From Phaeotremella fagi (Eukaryota; Basidiomycota; Tremellomycetes; Tremellales; Phaeotremellaceae), in NCBI GenBank assembly GCA_001599715.1, contig BCHU01000014.1, positions 868,001 through 932,000 on the forward strand: 64,000 nucleotides of DNA, written 5' to 3'. Within the stretch, counting starts at the first letter, position 1; each line of letters opens with the position of its first letter. Below are positions 30,298 through 44,089 of the stretch, in pieces. The notes below the pieces were generated by a model, which worked only from the letters and a program-made list of their open reading frames with translations, was not told where the DNA came from and did not search any database. The position numbers and the translations under genes were made by a program.

Positions 30298-33200
30298 TTA
30301 TGCGAGGTACAATTTCAACGTCTTCAATTCAAAACAACGTAACGCTAGTTTTATTGACGAGCGTGTGTTGATGCTCTCGACCGGAACCTGGTCGCCGCTC
30401 TCCAATGGATCTTCGATAATGTCAACCCATTCAGCGCGAAGTACCTTGACACCATGTCTAGTTGTTAGCTTGTTCCCACCAGCAACTCACAGGTCGAGCT
30501 GTCCCGTTGCCCTGCCTCCGTTGACCTCGTGCATTCGGAGAATCACTGATTTCTCGTTGCGTAAAGTGTCGTCTTGACCTCGTTTGATAGTTTCCAAGAC
30601 GATGCTGTTACTGTTTTTGCCTGTGATCGAGAACTTGGGAAGGGAATTGATTGTGCCGTTGATGACTGTTGTCAGTAAAGTCTTTAACAAGACTCACAAT
30701 GTGGTTTGTTATTAAACCTCTGGGCCTGTTCAAACACATCACTCTGAGCGAGTTGACCGACATGAGGGATGATGGCGAAATCAATGTCGTGTTCTCCCAT
30801 GTCCGTTTCTGGGTCAGGTGATCCAGGAGCACGAACGAGAGAGAGTCTAGAGTCAGTTTGGTCTACTTCACCACCTACCTCATGCAGTTGAACTCCACGG
30901 CGTAACCGTATTTGTCACGACAGGCCATGGCCACACCATAAGCAGCTTCACTAAGATCTGCAAATCCATGTGCACAAACTTCGAACTTGGCTTGGTCCAA
31001 AGTGGTGTTACGATGGGTGGGGCGTTCAATAACACCAAACTGTGTACCGTACGTAGCTTTATCCGAAGTAATGTCCAGTGGCAAGGCGACTGACGTCAGC
31101 CTGATCGTGGGATCTACTCACATTTCAAGAACTTGTGTTTTTCGTGCCAGTTCAACTTGACGTTCACGTGGATCAATCCAGGGGATTGAGCAGGAAGCGC
31201 ATCGAGAGATATCTATCATCAGCGGATTCCACCAGCAACTCACAGTAACCTCGGCACTAGATCTACCAAAATGGGCCGTGGCCACGAGACTGGCTCGGAG
31301 TGGTGTCTCAACAATGTCGACAGAGTCGAACAGAATCGCGCTACCACATTTGAGATGGTATATCTCCGCATCCCAAGCGTCGTATGTCAATGGAATATCT
31401 TCGTAGATCATCAACCCTGCGTCGTTGGCCCCTGGTCCAGGTGCAATCAACTCCCTATCTTGGGTCTTGTCGAAGACACTGGTGATTCTGCCGTTGGCGA
31501 TGGTGACCGAGTACTTGGAATTGGAGATTGACCATTTGTCGCCTTGGTGAAGACCAGATGGGGCTTGAGTTTGAGGGGGTGTTACAATTGAACCCACTCC
31601 ATTGGCGTCAGTCGACAGCCATTCGAGTTTACCATCTCTCTCCACAACCTCGTCACGTTGAAGACGTAATGGATCGATAACCGAAATTTTAGTGCCTTTG
31701 GTGACAAGACAGTCTATAGCAGTTGCAATCAAGGAGTTAACTTGAGACGTCCTTTTGGCGTAAATGTTGAGATTATCCAGAACAACAGAGTTGATGGTGG
31801 TTCCTGGAAGACAATCGTGGAATTGACCCAACAACACATCTTGCCAAGCTTCGTCGAGCTCGTTGAATGGATAAACATAATCTTTGTCCACCAACGACGC
31901 AAGAGTTGCAAAGTACTCTGCGTCACGAAACAACGTTTCCATGTCTCGATTTCCAGCTTTGATTTTGGTTTGTGTGGTGTATGTCTGTAATCAGCAATGT
32001 ACGAGTAATAAACTTACACCACGATGAAGCTCTAGATACAACTCCCCCTTCCAAGTCGGTAACCTTTTCCCACTACCAGTGGTTTGTAACAAGTTGTCAA
32101 AGAAATCCACCGGTGAGCCCATCTTAATACTGGGGACGCTAGGAGATTGTTGACTCAATGTGCTAAGACGTTCAAGCTATTGTCAGTGAGATTCTACCAC
32201 TAACTCACCTTCTCCATCATCAAAGGTGTAGGACCACCTCCACCATCACCGTTACCAAACAGGAACAAACACTCGTCTGTGACTTCAAGATTCTTGTTGT
32301 CTCTAACACCTTTGACGATCTCGGAACTAAGTATTAGTAAAGCTCACAGACCCGCTCACAATTTACACTGCCCGTTGTATTGATCTACAGGCGTCATATG
32401 GGCCAAGACTTGAGTACCGTCGATTCCAGCCCAGTTAAAAGTGGAATGAGGGAAGACGGTCATGTTGTTCCAACCGAGCTAAGGGTTAGATTTGCAAAGA
32501 CGTCTACTCACCTTTTGCGTAAAGAAATACTTCAACCCCGCCTGTCTCAATATCTGAGGCAACTGACTAGCGTACCCAAACGTATCTGGTAACCAAGCTT
32601 CTCGACAATAAGATCCAAAACGAGATTTGAAATATCTCTGACCGTAAAGATACTGACGAACCAAACTCTCACCAGACGGCATCATGCAATCGTGTTCAAG
32701 CCATGCACCGCCAACAGGATGGAATCGTTTCTTCTCCACAAAATCTTTTACTCTATCGAATCCCTTGGGGTAAAGTTGCTCGAGCCAGAGGTATTGTTGA
32801 GCAGAAGAAGCTGCAAACTGATGATTTGGCCATCTTTCCATCAAGTCGCATTGTGTTGTCCAACTACGAGCAATCTGACGTCAGAGGTGTCGACAGGGAA
32901 GCTCACTTTTTGTTGTGTCTGAGTGTATCTCCATAACCACGCAGTATCGATATGACTACGGTTAGAGGTGATCTTTGGTTGAACCTACCAATGACCAATG
33001 GCCCAGATTTTGGCTTCCGTTTCCTCGGGGCTCCATACACAAGCCTTCTGCTTTCCGCCTTCATCCTGACTCCCAAGTACTTCCCAAGCAACCTTTCTAC
33101 AATCAGTGATCATCGAGTCAACCTGGGCATAGTTCTTGTCCTCATCTCCAGCAGAACGACTAAATTTGTTCATGATATCGTCTGCGGCTTTCAATGCACG

Positions 33201-34063
33201 TTGAGCCAATCCAGATATCCTAGCTTCAGGCTGTCTCGCGACCTCTGTTAGGATTCGGAAATCAACACGAAGCCCTCTGACGTTGTAGTTGGGAACGACC
33301 AGATCAGCAGAGACTAGAGGAAACCATCGATCCGCCTAGAGTCAGCCTTGGACATCAACTAAACTTACAGGAGGAGCGTGGTAACGATCGACCCCAAGTC
33401 CAAACATCAAATTACAAGACACTTCGATGAACACAGAGTACGCTCCTGACTTGACATGTTCGCTCGGAATGACATGTTCCACCCTTCTATCCTCCTGCTC
33501 CCCAGGTTTTCCATCCTTCATCGTGTTATTTCCTCCAGTGATACCTATCTGTTAGCGTGTCCGTTTTCGCACTCACCATGAAGAGGAGTTCCATCGATTG
33601 CATAGACCATGGCTTCACAAGCAGGATCGAATTCGACTACAGTCAGCGAGGCTCTGAGTCTCACTTACACAATATGGGCTGATCAATCGAACGCAACTCC
33701 TGAGGTATCGCAATGTCGACCTTCACCCAGTGGTTGGTCCAACTTGGGCCAAACATGTGTCCCTTCTTCAACACAGGTTGCTCCTTGGCAAGCTGCTCCT
33801 TTGCCTCTTCAAACGTTGGTTTCGAGTCTCCAGGAGCAGCCCATACTGTCATCTTGACCTGTTCATTTGAATCAAATCTCTGTCTGTCGAGTAGTTTATC
33901 CAAATGCTGAGAAGCATAGGCGCTCCCAAAGAATCTATCCAAACGAAGGTCCGTCTAGCCATCAGCGATACCATCCAAATCGACTCACGATTCTGGGAAT
34001 CAATGGATATTCATGATTGATCGGTCGCACTGGATACTCCTGCTGCTGGTGATGCTGGCACAT
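30298..34063 (-). CDS. AMS1: alpha-mannosidase, GH38 (Ams1 type)
   Basis: A spliced gene on the minus strand from MCQHHQQQEYPVRPINHEYPL at 34063 to CFELKTLKLYLA and TAA at 30300-30298. The N-terminal region (DRFFGSAYASQHLDKLLD, FGPSWTNHWVKVDI) is that of fungal vacuolar Ams1. The GH38 catalytic domain has HIDTAWLWRY (Zn ligands His and Asp, about 32930-32955) and EAWLPDTFGYASQLPQIL with the catalytic Asp (about 32580). A middle helical region (DEAWQDVLLGQFHDCLPGT) carries the second Zn His. Beta-sandwich domains follow. It releases mannose from free oligosaccharides in the vacuole. Around ten short introns are present. Confidence 0.93.
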
Positions 34064-34503
34064 GTTTTGAGTGATTGTTCAAAAAATGCAATCTCGTCTT
34101 GACATTTAGAATAGGATGATCGGATATATGCCGCCGACCGGCCCGCTGGTTACTCCCCGATTAAGGGTTGAGCTTTGAATCGGTAGTTTTATTTTTAATC
34201 ACTCTTAGGGAACAGAGTCGATTGGACATGTGGAGTGGCTCGTGGGCAGAGCTTGGTCAGGTTCTAAGCAGGACACCACAACACAGGGGCGTAACTCGGT
34301 CGGTAGAAATAAGTATAATTTCGACCGAACAGTTTTTAAAAGGAGGTTCGTGATGGCTCCCCCGGCGCTCCGCTGCTAGTTTATGTTGCTCTGAGGGAGA
34401 GTGAGGGGAATCCACTTGAAAGAAGTGACCCGGGGGGTTTTGATTTGACATATATAGCTGGACATTTTGAGGAGATGTTCCCCACTACAACTTTCTTTTC
34501 ACA
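34064..34503. promoter_or_regulatory. divergent promoter of AMS1 and MFS permease 2
   Basis: The 440-bp intergenic region between divergent starts holds CGG-N7-CCG at 34121-34133 (CGGATATATGCCG), followed by CCGACCGGCCCG. Inverted CGG half-sites are typical of Zn2Cys6 dimers, so joint control of the two genes is possible (inference). Confidence 0.45.
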
Positions 34504-36513
34504 ATGTCCGAAAAACAAACACAACAATATGTCAGTGGTGGAGACGATATCATCGACGACACTCTCAAACAGCAAGAGGTCGTGGCGTCTGCACTTGTCG
34601 CTGGTGATGACGAGACAAAGATGACAATCACCCAGTTGTTCAGAATCTACTACCCTGGAGCTATCTGGAGTATGCTCCTAAGTTTGGCTCTGGTCATGGA
34701 TGGAATGGATACCGGTTTGGTAAGTCACTCGAAAGACCTTTCTCACCCCAGGTCAACAATTTCTTTGCCCAAACTTCATACGTCGCACGTTTTGGATTCC
34801 CCAACGACGCTGGAGTCAAATCCATCCCAGCTGAGTGGCAATCAGCTATCAACAACGCTCAACAAATCGGTGCTATCGCTGGTCTTGCGCTCGTTGGTTG
34901 GGCGACTGATCGATTCGGTTCTCGTAAAGTTTACATGTTCGGCATGGCTTTCCTTATGCCTTCGAGTAAGTTTATTCTCATTCATCTTCGTACTATTCGC
35001 TCCTATCCTTCTTGGAGGATCTGTTGATTCAGTATTCGGAGGTGATATCGGATGTTAAAGTTGAAGTTTTATACTAATTGACCTAGTCCTTCTACTCGTT
35101 CTCGCCGTAAATTTGCCTATGCTGATGATGGGGAACATGGTTTGCGGTATCTCGTGGGGTATAATGCAGACGCTTACTACGGCATACGCTGCTGAGATCT
35201 GTCCTACTGCGATGAGGGGATACCTCACGACGTGGGTCTCGATGTGTTGGGGTTTCGGGAACTTTTTGGCTGCTGGTATTCTCCGAGCCTCCCTTGCGAT
35301 TGAAGGTGATTGGAGTTGGCGTATGTGCTATGTGATTCAGTAAGTCGTCTTGGAACTGTTTGATACTTGATTAACACGATCCAGATGGTTCTGGCCTGTT
35401 CCACTGTTCTTTGTCGGCTACTTTGCACCAGAGAGTAAGTGATTCATTAATATCAACGCTGACCCCAGGCCCATGGCATCTCGTTCGAAAGGGCAGATAC
35501 GAGGAAGCTGGCAAGACACTTCGACGACTCGCTCGTAAAGGAAGATACACCGATGAAGAAGTTCGTGAACAAATTGAACTCATCAAATTCACAGACGAAG
35601 AGGAGAAGGCTGCCAGTGCAGGAGCATCATACTTGGACTGTTTCCGTGGATCCAACCTTCGACGAACTGAAGTCGCTTGCGCTGCCTATGCCATTCAACC
35701 ACTCTCAGGTCAAGGTTTGACTGGTTACGCCACCACATAGTGAGTTGAAGTGTCGACTCAAGCTAACGGCAGTCTTACCGCTGCGGGCATGTCCACAGTC
35801 ATGGCTTTCAATTACTCGATGGCTATTCAATCAGTCAACATTGTCGCCACTGCAATCGTTATTGCCCTCATGGGAAGAATTGGTCGACGAACATTCTACC
35901 TCTGTGGTACCAGTGCTATTGCAGTGTTTCAACTTGCTATCGGTATCCTTGGTGTCGTTCCTACTACTCAAGTCGCTATTGGTATTGCGGTGATGATGAT
36001 CCTTATTCAATGCGCCTTCAAATTGTCCATCGGTCCTGTTTGCTACTCGATCGTTGGTGAAGTTCCTAGTGGTCGTTTACGAGCAAAGACCGTAGCTCTG
36101 TCCCGTGCTACTTATATCGTCGTCAACATCGTCATCAGTCAAATTCTCCCTCGTCAACTGTCTACAACTGTAAGTGGTTTTACATAAATCGCGACGTGAC
36201 TAAATCCTTCTTAGAGTTGGAACTGGGGTGCTAAGAGTGGATTCTTCTGGTTCGGCTTCGGATTGATGTGTGTCATCTACACCTGGTTGCGCATTCCAGA
36301 GACCAAGGGTAGACCATTCGTTGAATTAGACTATCTTTTCCAAAAAGGTGTTACCGCTCGAAAGTTCAGAACTACTGTTGTTGACTGTGAGTGGAGATAT
36401 GGTCTTGAGAGAAGAGAACTGATTCCTTTTTAGTGGCAGACGTAGGTCACGATGGTCAAGTCAAAGAAGAAAAGGTCGTTGCTGAGCATCTTGAGGATAC
36501 CAAGGCCGCTTAG
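34504..36513 (+). CDS. MFS sugar transporter, maltose/alpha-glucoside permease type (2)
   Basis: A spliced plus-strand gene from MSEKQTQQYVSGGDD at 34504 to LEDTKAA and TAG at 36511-36513. Its landmarks are MDGMDTGLVNNFFAQTSY, LVGWATDRFGSRKVYMFG, AYAAEICPTAMRGYLTT, the R-K-G-R-YEEAGKTLRR loop, RIGRRTFYLCG, YSIVGEVPSGRLRAKTVALSRA and PETKGRPFVELDYLFQKGV. These are features of fungal alpha-glucoside porters. The first intron (34720-34751) is only 32 nt. It is divergent from AMS1, which fits uptake of a sugar connected with intracellular glycosidase action (inference). Confidence 0.88.
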
Positions 36514-36818
36514 GGCAACCGGTTGCAGAATAAGGAGGTACTCGAGGGAATTGCTGCGTATAATGCCTACGGGTTTGTAATCAGACCAGTAGCTTTGTTT
36601 TTGCTTTTTGCTTTTTAATGAATGCACTGTTTAATCCACATCCAGTATTAAATAATGAAATGCCAACAAACTTGGCCAATTCAAAGCTCAAGGCAGCTTC
36701 ATACAAAGGGACATAGCTTCTACAAATATGACCACGAACCCAATACAAACCAGAGATCATCTTCACCAGCCATGCCCACCCTCCTTCATTCACAACCTCT
36801 CTTCGATCTAGACACGAC
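36514..36818. other. convergent intergenic, nothing recognised
   Basis: 3' flanks of the permease and the UNC93-like gene. No feature is seen. Confidence 0.3.
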
Positions 36819-38707
36819 TTATACTTGATGAGCAACTCCTTCAGTAACAACCAAGACGTTGTCTTTCTCTGATTCCACAGGGGGATGCTTTTCGTCGGGG
36901 TGATGACCAGCAGGCATGGCAGCATGACCCATTCGTTCGGCTGGAACATCATCGACCAGGACAGGTTTTTCTGTACCGTAGTTGGTATCCTGGCCCTTGT
37001 AGAGGATCAAGCCACACAATGGCAACGACACGAGTAGCATCAACCACGAAACCAAAAGTTCCGTGAGATAGGGAGTGCTGACGGCGTCCATTCCGTATGC
37101 AACACAAGCACCGGCTGATTGAAGTCCCTTGTAATAACCAGCCATTCTAGCGAGCTTGAAAGGGTCGTTACTAATTGAAGACATGGTGTACTGCGAATGA
37201 TCAGTGACGGTTTCAAACGATCAACTCACGTAAGCTAAACCTTGGTACGAAGCGTCCGCAATGTAGTCTAACGGTTTGATTAGTTCACGCCTTCATTCCA
37301 GTCATCACACTCACAAACCATAAAAAGGATGATGGGGCCAACAGCGGCCTTATCAGACCAATCCCATACTGGACTGACGGAAGACCTTGTGAATTGGACT
37401 TGGAAAGCTAAACCTCCAGCCCATGTAGCGCAGTTGACAGCAGTGACGATACCAAGTCCTACAAGAGCACGGGCACGACGTTGGAAAGGTAGTTTGTCGA
37501 GCAAGATACCGATACAGACTGAACCTATAATCGCACCGACACCAGTGAGAAGTGCGATTAAAGCTCGAGTTCGACCGTTGAATAGGAATGTTTCGATTGC
37601 AGCTCTAAGGATTAGCGTGACTCTTCGAGTGTCACTCACTGATAGGTGTAGAAATAATTCGAACTGAAAGCCATTGGAAAGAATGCGATCATTCTCCAAT
37701 CTTTGAACAAACTCGCAAACTCTTTGATTTCCTCTCGGGGTGAGATAGAGTCTTCGACTTCAACGACAGTGCCGTTGTTACGAACAACGAGGTCTGCGTT
37801 GACGTCAGCATTGTACATTCTACCACAATATCACTTACGAGGGGGAAGAACGAGCCAGGAAGCACCGATCGAAATGACCATGATGATGATGAAAGCAAGG
37901 TAAACACCTGTTGAAACAGAGGGGAGAGTGGAGTTTGCTTCAATTCCGAGAGAGATGAAGGATCCAATGACGGCTCCCGAGGCAAAGATGGCCCAGAACT
38001 GATGACATCAGATTTTTTCAAGACTCGATAGCTTCACGTACAACAGAGAATGAACGACCCTTGTCCTTTTCTTCTGGGTACGACATCATGATGGCTCCTT
38101 CAGCCGACCAAAGCAGAGCAGCGGCTGTAACATGGAGGTCAGACCAGCTTTGTTCTCTCAGGATACTATGACTTACAGACACCCAAAATTGCACCAGCCA
38201 GAATGAGATACCATGACGCTTCGTTGTGAGTTTGGTAAACCCATAGACCGGAGACGTAAATGGAGTAACCAATTGTACCCAAACACAGTGTGAGACGAGG
38301 TCCAAGAACGTTCTACCGGATCAGAGAATATTCTGCCGGCTTCACTTACGTTTATACTACCAGCAAAGAAACCGGTTATCGAAAAGCAACCATATAATAC
38401 AGCATTTGAAATATCAGAGAGTTGAACATTTTCGGTACCCCTAGAGATGGGTGAGCCGAGGGCAGGAATATGCAGAATCCTTGACTTACCCAGCACCCAG
38501 ACCAGAGACAGCGGAGAACATTCCAACGGAACAGAAACATACCAACCCAACTAGAACTACTTGAGTCCAAGGGGAGTTGTCTATCGACAAAGTCAGCATG
38601 CATTGGGCATTGAGGTCGCAAGACCATTCAAATCTTGAATCAATCAGACCCAACTTACATCGGATACCACCAATCTTGATAGCAGCAAGTCTCTCAGAAT
38701 AACCCAT
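36819..38707 (-). CDS. UNC93-like MFS membrane protein (DUF895)
   Basis: A spliced minus-strand gene from MGYSERLAAIKIGG at 38707 to VVTEGVAHQV at 36819. Hydrophobic segments match the fungal UNC93/DUF895 group: SPWTQVVLVGLVCFCSVGMF, YGCFSITGFFAGSI, LWSAEGAIMMSYPEEKDKGR (the group's diagnostic loop), FPMAFSSNYFYTYQ, LLTGVGAIIGSVCIGILLD and LLVSWLMLLVSLPLCGLIL. The C-terminal about 60 residues are hydrophilic (HPDEKHPPVESEKDN). The transported substrate is unknown for this group. About ten short introns are present. Confidence 0.85.
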
Positions 38708-39555
38708 GACGATATGTTATGTTTTGGTCGTTCAGTAATTGAGGAGAAAAGGAAATGTAAAGAGGTCCTTGATTGTCACCTCTTTATAGGTCAATTCGCT
38801 TATCATCGATAAGCATGCTACACCTTCTTTAGAAAACGGCGTTTATACCGTACGGCGTGCATGATCCCCCACTCAAAAGACGCTAAAGATTAAACAACAA
38901 TTACTTTCCTACTCCACAACTTTCCTGAATACGAATCAACCAGGAATAGGTGACCATGTGGCGCAACGCCTCTTTTCGATTCCCATGACGCGTTATCACA
39001 AGTGGGGATTCAGTTTCTAAGTATAGAATTCTTTGATTTCCATCGCCGGATTGTTTATTATCTGACTCCTATGAGCCCTGATAGGCGTGCGGCGAGAATG
39101 GTTGAAGTACGTGAAGGTGCACGCGAGCCGTTCTGAAACCTGTTCTCGTGACTGTCGTTTTGCACCACATGGTTATGTATGATTATACTTTTGCCGTCAT
39201 CCTCGTGAACTTTTGAAAGGTCAAACAGTGAATTTGTGGCATTTTCATATGTCAGATCACTGATGGTATACAACTGCTACATATAATCAGAAGCTCCAGT
39301 ACCTCATATCAGGAATCCTTCTGCGAGCAGGAGTCAGATGATGTATGAAGCAGTCTGACATTGGTGAATAGTTGATTGGTGATTAATTAAATACTCGAGA
39401 CCATCTCCGTCATTTCAGTCGTTTTCAAAGCACCATCGAGATCACTCACTCGAGCAGCCCTATAAACATCGAACTACTTAACGAAATCTCATCCGATAAT
39501 GGGTGGAAAAAACACTGAATGCATATAAGTTACAACGTCGAAACCAATCACCATT
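38708..39555. other. intergenic, UNC93 promoter side
   Basis: Contains the palindrome CCGTACGG at 38848-38855 about 140 bases from the UNC93 start. The remaining AT-rich sequence shows no gene. The half nearer 39555 is the 3' flank of the aminotransferase. Confidence 0.35.
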
Positions 39556-41175
39556 CTAAGGCCATGCTTCAGCCTCTAATACAGCCTGCTGCACCTCGTA
39601 CATTGCAAAGACCTCATCAACACCAGCCTTGATAGCATCGACCATTTCGTGAACCTGCTGCGAGGTGATATTGAGTGGTGGGGAAAGAAGGATATGGTCT
39701 CCTCGAACACCATCTGCAGTTCCTTTACCAAACCCAGAGTAAACAGAGACTCCCCTTTCAAAGATCGAGTCGTTCAGCATGGCGGAGAGTGGCAAGGTAA
39801 TAGGGAATGTCGCTTTGGTTTTTTTATCGGCGACAAACTCGATGGATTGGAACAATCCTCGTCCTCGAATATCTCCAACATAAGGGTGATCGGCAAACGC
39901 GTTTGTCAAAGCGACCGACAGCTGCAGGGGATAAGTAGATATCCTTTAATGTTATCGCTACACTCACCTCAGCTCCACGTTTGGCACAGTTGGCAACGAC
40001 ATCGTCTGATTCGAAAATCGACATGACTGCTAACCCAGCTGCTGCTGCTGCAGGGTGGCATTGGAAAGTTTGGCCGTTTGCGAAACTTCCACTACCTTGT
40101 CGTAGACCGTTGACGACTTTCTCCGAGATAAGAACAGCAGAAAGAGCTTGATAACCACCGTTCAGTCCTTTTCCAATGGTTTGGATATCAGGGGTAACGC
40201 CTGTAGTTGTCAGCTACCGTTAAGAACACTCGACTCACCTTCCCATTCCCAGCAATGCATTTTGCCTGTTCGACCCATACCACACATGACTTCGTCAAGA
40301 ACCAATAATACGCCGTATTTGTCACAAACTCTACGAATGGCCTTGAAATATCCTGGTACCGGTGTGATGTTTCCAGCGGAAGCTCCAACCACTAGGTCGT
40401 TAGCCTCGTTCGCCAAACAATAACCTACCAGTTTCAGCAAAGAACGCAGCAACCTTGTTCTCTCCAACTCTCAAGATTTCAGCCTCCAGCTCGTCTGCGC
40501 AACGTTCGGCATATTGCAAGTCACTTTCCCCTTCCTTTTGGTATCTGTACGCGTAGCAGGGCGAGATTTGGGAGGTATGAGGCATGAGGAGTGGAATGAA
40601 ATGAGCTCTTCGAGACTAGCGCTATGGTCAGTACATTTAAAGGATTCAGGTACCAAATGACCCACTGGAATTCCGGTCAACGACACACATCCTATACTGT
40701 TGCCATGATACGAATTATGTCTACTGATAATGTGAACCCTTTCAGTTTGACCTATCTCGACGTGGTACTGCCTTGCAAGTTTGATGGCAGATTCATTTGC
40801 TTCTGATCCTGAAGATAGAAAAACCGCATGTGTCAAACCACCAGGATGATGACCGATGAGTTTGTGACCCAATGCCTCTGCTGCAGGATTGGTCAAACGC
40901 GAAGTGTGATGGTAAGACAATCGAGTCATCTGTTCAGTGACAGCCGCAATGACCCTCTTGTCACCGTGACCAATGGAGGCAACTGCAGCACCAGCGCACG
41001 CGTCCATGATTCTGTCAAAGTCAGCTCCAAAGACTCTAGCGTTTACTCACTTCCTTCCATCGTCCAAATAAAGATACGCGCCCTCTGCCCCAACGACGGT
41101 CTCAGGTGCTCTGCCGTGAAGGGATCGATATAAAAGATTGGTAGGAGGTTGCTCGTCGACTCTGACTGGAGACAT
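39556..41175 (-). CDS. class-III PLP-dependent aminotransferase
   Basis: A spliced minus-strand gene from MSPVRVDEQPPTNLLYRSLHG at 41175 to VLEAEAWP at 39556. Class-III (omega-amino acid) features are DACAGAAVASIGHG, SSGSEANESAIKLAR (phosphate-binding loop), SYHGNS, LDEVMCGMGRTGKMH (Asp that contacts the PLP pyridine nitrogen), TIGKGLNGGYQALSA (Schiff-base Lys), and RGRGLFQSIEFV near the C-terminus. It moves an amino group from an omega-amine or amino acid to a keto acid; the substrate is not determined. No mitochondrial presequence is evident. It is divergent from the Zn2Cys6 gene with only 220 bp between them. Confidence 0.9.
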
Positions 41176-41395
41176 TTTTGATTTTCAAACTGTTGAACGA
41201 TGAAATCGATCGAGATAACTGTTGGATAAAATAGTTTGCTGATCATCCGGAGCTGCCTGTCGGATATGCCGATACCTTATCTTTAGGGGAAAGGGAGACA
41301 AAGTGGCAGTGCCACACACGAAATTCAAGTACCTCCTGCGCTCACTATCAAATCAGATCTCCTCTATACATCGTCAATCATCAAACAACCACCCA
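41176..41395. promoter_or_regulatory. divergent promoter with CGG-N5-CCG
   Basis: CGGATATGCCG at 41261-41271 lies inside the near-palindrome TCGGATATGCCGA, between the aminotransferase and the Zn2Cys6 gene. It is a plausible autoregulatory or local target site (inference). Confidence 0.4.
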
Positions 41396-43955
41396 ATGTC
41401 ATCTCAATCTCAATCCGATCCCCAAGGTCACTCTCGTGCGGACGATGCTCTCCCTATGCGGAGGACAGGTCATGCCTGTAATCAATGTCGCGAAAGGTAT
41501 GTTCAATCCGTTTATGCATTCTCTTCTTTTTTCCGGTGTCGCTTCGGACGGACCGGACGACAACCTTTTCTCAAACATTTCATCTCTTGTTTGATCGACC
41601 ATTAGGAGACTAACGGCATTTTGTAGAAAACAACGTTGCGGTGGTTTCACCTATGACGTGAAGTGTCGACCGTGTACCAAACGCAATGTGAAATGCTCTT
41701 TCGAAGACGCTTCTTCAGATCCCCGGCTGAATCCCTATCTACGTCTTCAGCCTAAATCCCCAACATCTCAAGATACCACCTCCTCACACAGTCTCTCTAG
41801 CTCCCTCAACGGAGTTGCTCAATTCACCAACTACCCTCCAATTGCATCTCAATCGACCATCTCCCCCAGTCCTACGGATGGAACTTTACCCAAACAAGTG
41901 GAATCTCTTCGGAACCAGTAAGTTGTATCACATGTCCCCGCTGATCAATTAGACTTGCTGAGCTGGAAAAGCGTCTTGGATCTTCACAAACATACCCAAT
42001 CACCTTCAATGATCAAACATCTCCACAAGACTTGTTCATGCCCAGCGCACCGGTTTATGTCCCGACCTATCAGTAAGTGATCCATATTTATATCGCTGAC
42101 ATATAGACCCCCGCCAGAACTGTCAGGTATATCCCCAATAAACAGCATCAGCAGTGTACCACCCACCGGGTCCTATGTTGAAGGTCCTCTCAGTACATTG
42201 AGCTCTATCCAAGTCGACGCACCGTTTGAGACAGAGATCCATGATCCGATCGGTCGCAACATCATTACTTTGGGAGAGGCCCATGTCATGTTTAGATTGT
42301 GAGTAGTTAAACTGAACAACCACTAAACGAATCTCAGGTTCTTCTCCCATTGTCACCCAAGTGCACCTTTCCTTGAGAATGGATTTGATTCAGATTTGGA
42401 CAGAGTTAGACAAACCAGTTCATTACTGTTTCTAGCTATACTTTCAGTTGGGGCAAGGTTTTGGAGTTATTCCTCACGGTACGTCAACAATGTAGCATTA
42501 CTGACTCCCAGATCCTCCTGCTGGCTACACCCACGGTACCCTGATCTTATCCAGCTGCTCGACTCCGAAGTTATGAGATTGACTCTTCGTCCTGCTCAGA
42601 ACGATCTCAAATTGGAAACAGTCCAAGGCATGATTCTGTGTGCTCATTGGATGCCGTTTGATCTGTCGACGGATAAGAAACGATACCGTTCACGTTTCTG
42701 GGAAGGTGGTGCTTGGCAATGTCTTGGGTTGGCCATTCGATGGGCGACTTTCTTGACATTGGAACGCAGTTGTGTAACAAGTTTTCATCAGATATCTGGT
42801 GTGTCTAGGGATGACATCAGGCGCTACAGAACAATGCTGTATCTCACTGAAAGTGATTGCTAGTGAGTACAAGTCGCTGCCATGCATTTACACCTTTAGT
42901 TTGGCTCTTTCCGCTCGACGTCCTCCAAATCTCAACCCTGGTCCCCTGAACGAAGTTTTGGCCAACTTTTTACGTTGTCCTGGGCTCCAACAAACAGATG
43001 TCAGATTGACTTCGCTATTCAGAGTTGCTTGCGGAACTCACGTCACGGGTTGTCGTCCAACGACAATCGAGAGTGTGGAAGCTTTTGACAAAGATGTAGA
43101 GTTGATTGAGCGGTGAGTTGAATCTCAGGAATGGTGCTGATAGTCCCAGCCATTTCACAACCAGCACAGGTGACCGATCTTCCGACAACATGAGCCAGCA
43201 TTTCCCCTTCAGTAAGTCTTTCACTTGGCCGTGTCTGATAGCAGCTTCCCTACGATGGTATCGACTTTCTTACGCCTGTGCCTTTCTGGACGTCGCCGAG
43301 CCTGCTCAACGTGGGGGCAAAGCCTTGACATGGTGTATCCAATGGGCTAGCCAAATCCTCTTCCATCTATCCAGATCCCCGACACAAGACTCAATCGACG
43401 TCTTTAACCACTCCCCGTACGTCGCTCTTGAACCAGACCCAGGAATCGTGGAGATCATGGCATTCGCGATTGATCACTACTTTGTTGTCATGTCTTACGC
43501 TGCGTTCTTCTTGGTAAACGTATGGCTGAGTAATTTTATCAATCGTAAGTTTGGATCGTATGCTCCGCTGACATGACCAAGTCAACCTCCAACCTGTCAC
43601 ACAAGCTCAAGGCATCATCAATGATCCAATCAACACACTTCTATTTAGATTGGTAGATGTCGCAGCTCGTACGTTGGAAGCCGCAAGTCCACCTGAAGGT
43701 CATCTTGCAAGAAGATACGTACCCCTTTTGAGAGGGATGACCAATATCATTCAAGCTGGTAACGCCAATACACAGAACACAGCGGTATCTTCTAATGTCA
43801 TTTCGACACTCCCAAATCCACCTGAGGTTCTGGGTGATCCTGGGGAAGAACTTTGGAGCATGTGGCAACAGGCTGGACTTGATCCAATAGTACTTCCAAG
43901 CATGTTGGATGGTCTATTTGACGGATCTCAGTCACACGTGTCCAATGGGCAGTAA
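41396..43955 (+). CDS. Zn2Cys6 transcription factor 1
   Basis: A spliced gene from the ATG at 41396. The binuclear zinc cluster is split by a long (about 126 nt) first intron and reads HACNQCRER-KQRCGGFTYDVKCRPCTKRNVKC, with spacing C-x2-C-x6-C-x8-C-x2-C-x6-C. A Ser/Pro/Thr-rich linker follows. Then comes a fungal-specific middle domain (TLGEAHVMFRLFFSHCHPSAPF, MILCAHWMPFD, GGAWQCLGLAIRWA) with an acidic Pro-rich C-terminus. It is a nuclear DNA-binding regulator of inverted CGG sites by family. It lies 134 bp upstream of, and in the same direction as, the alpha-glucosidase gene, and is a good candidate regulator of it. Confidence 0.9.
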
Positions 43956-44089
43956 GATAAAGTTGTAGATTTGTAAATGCATTACCCTGAATGCTTCGGT
44001 GTAACCGCTTTTTCACAGCATCGCTCCAGCCGATACGCTACCTTAAGTAATAACACTCGTCTATTGCATCATGCAGTTGATCCATAATC

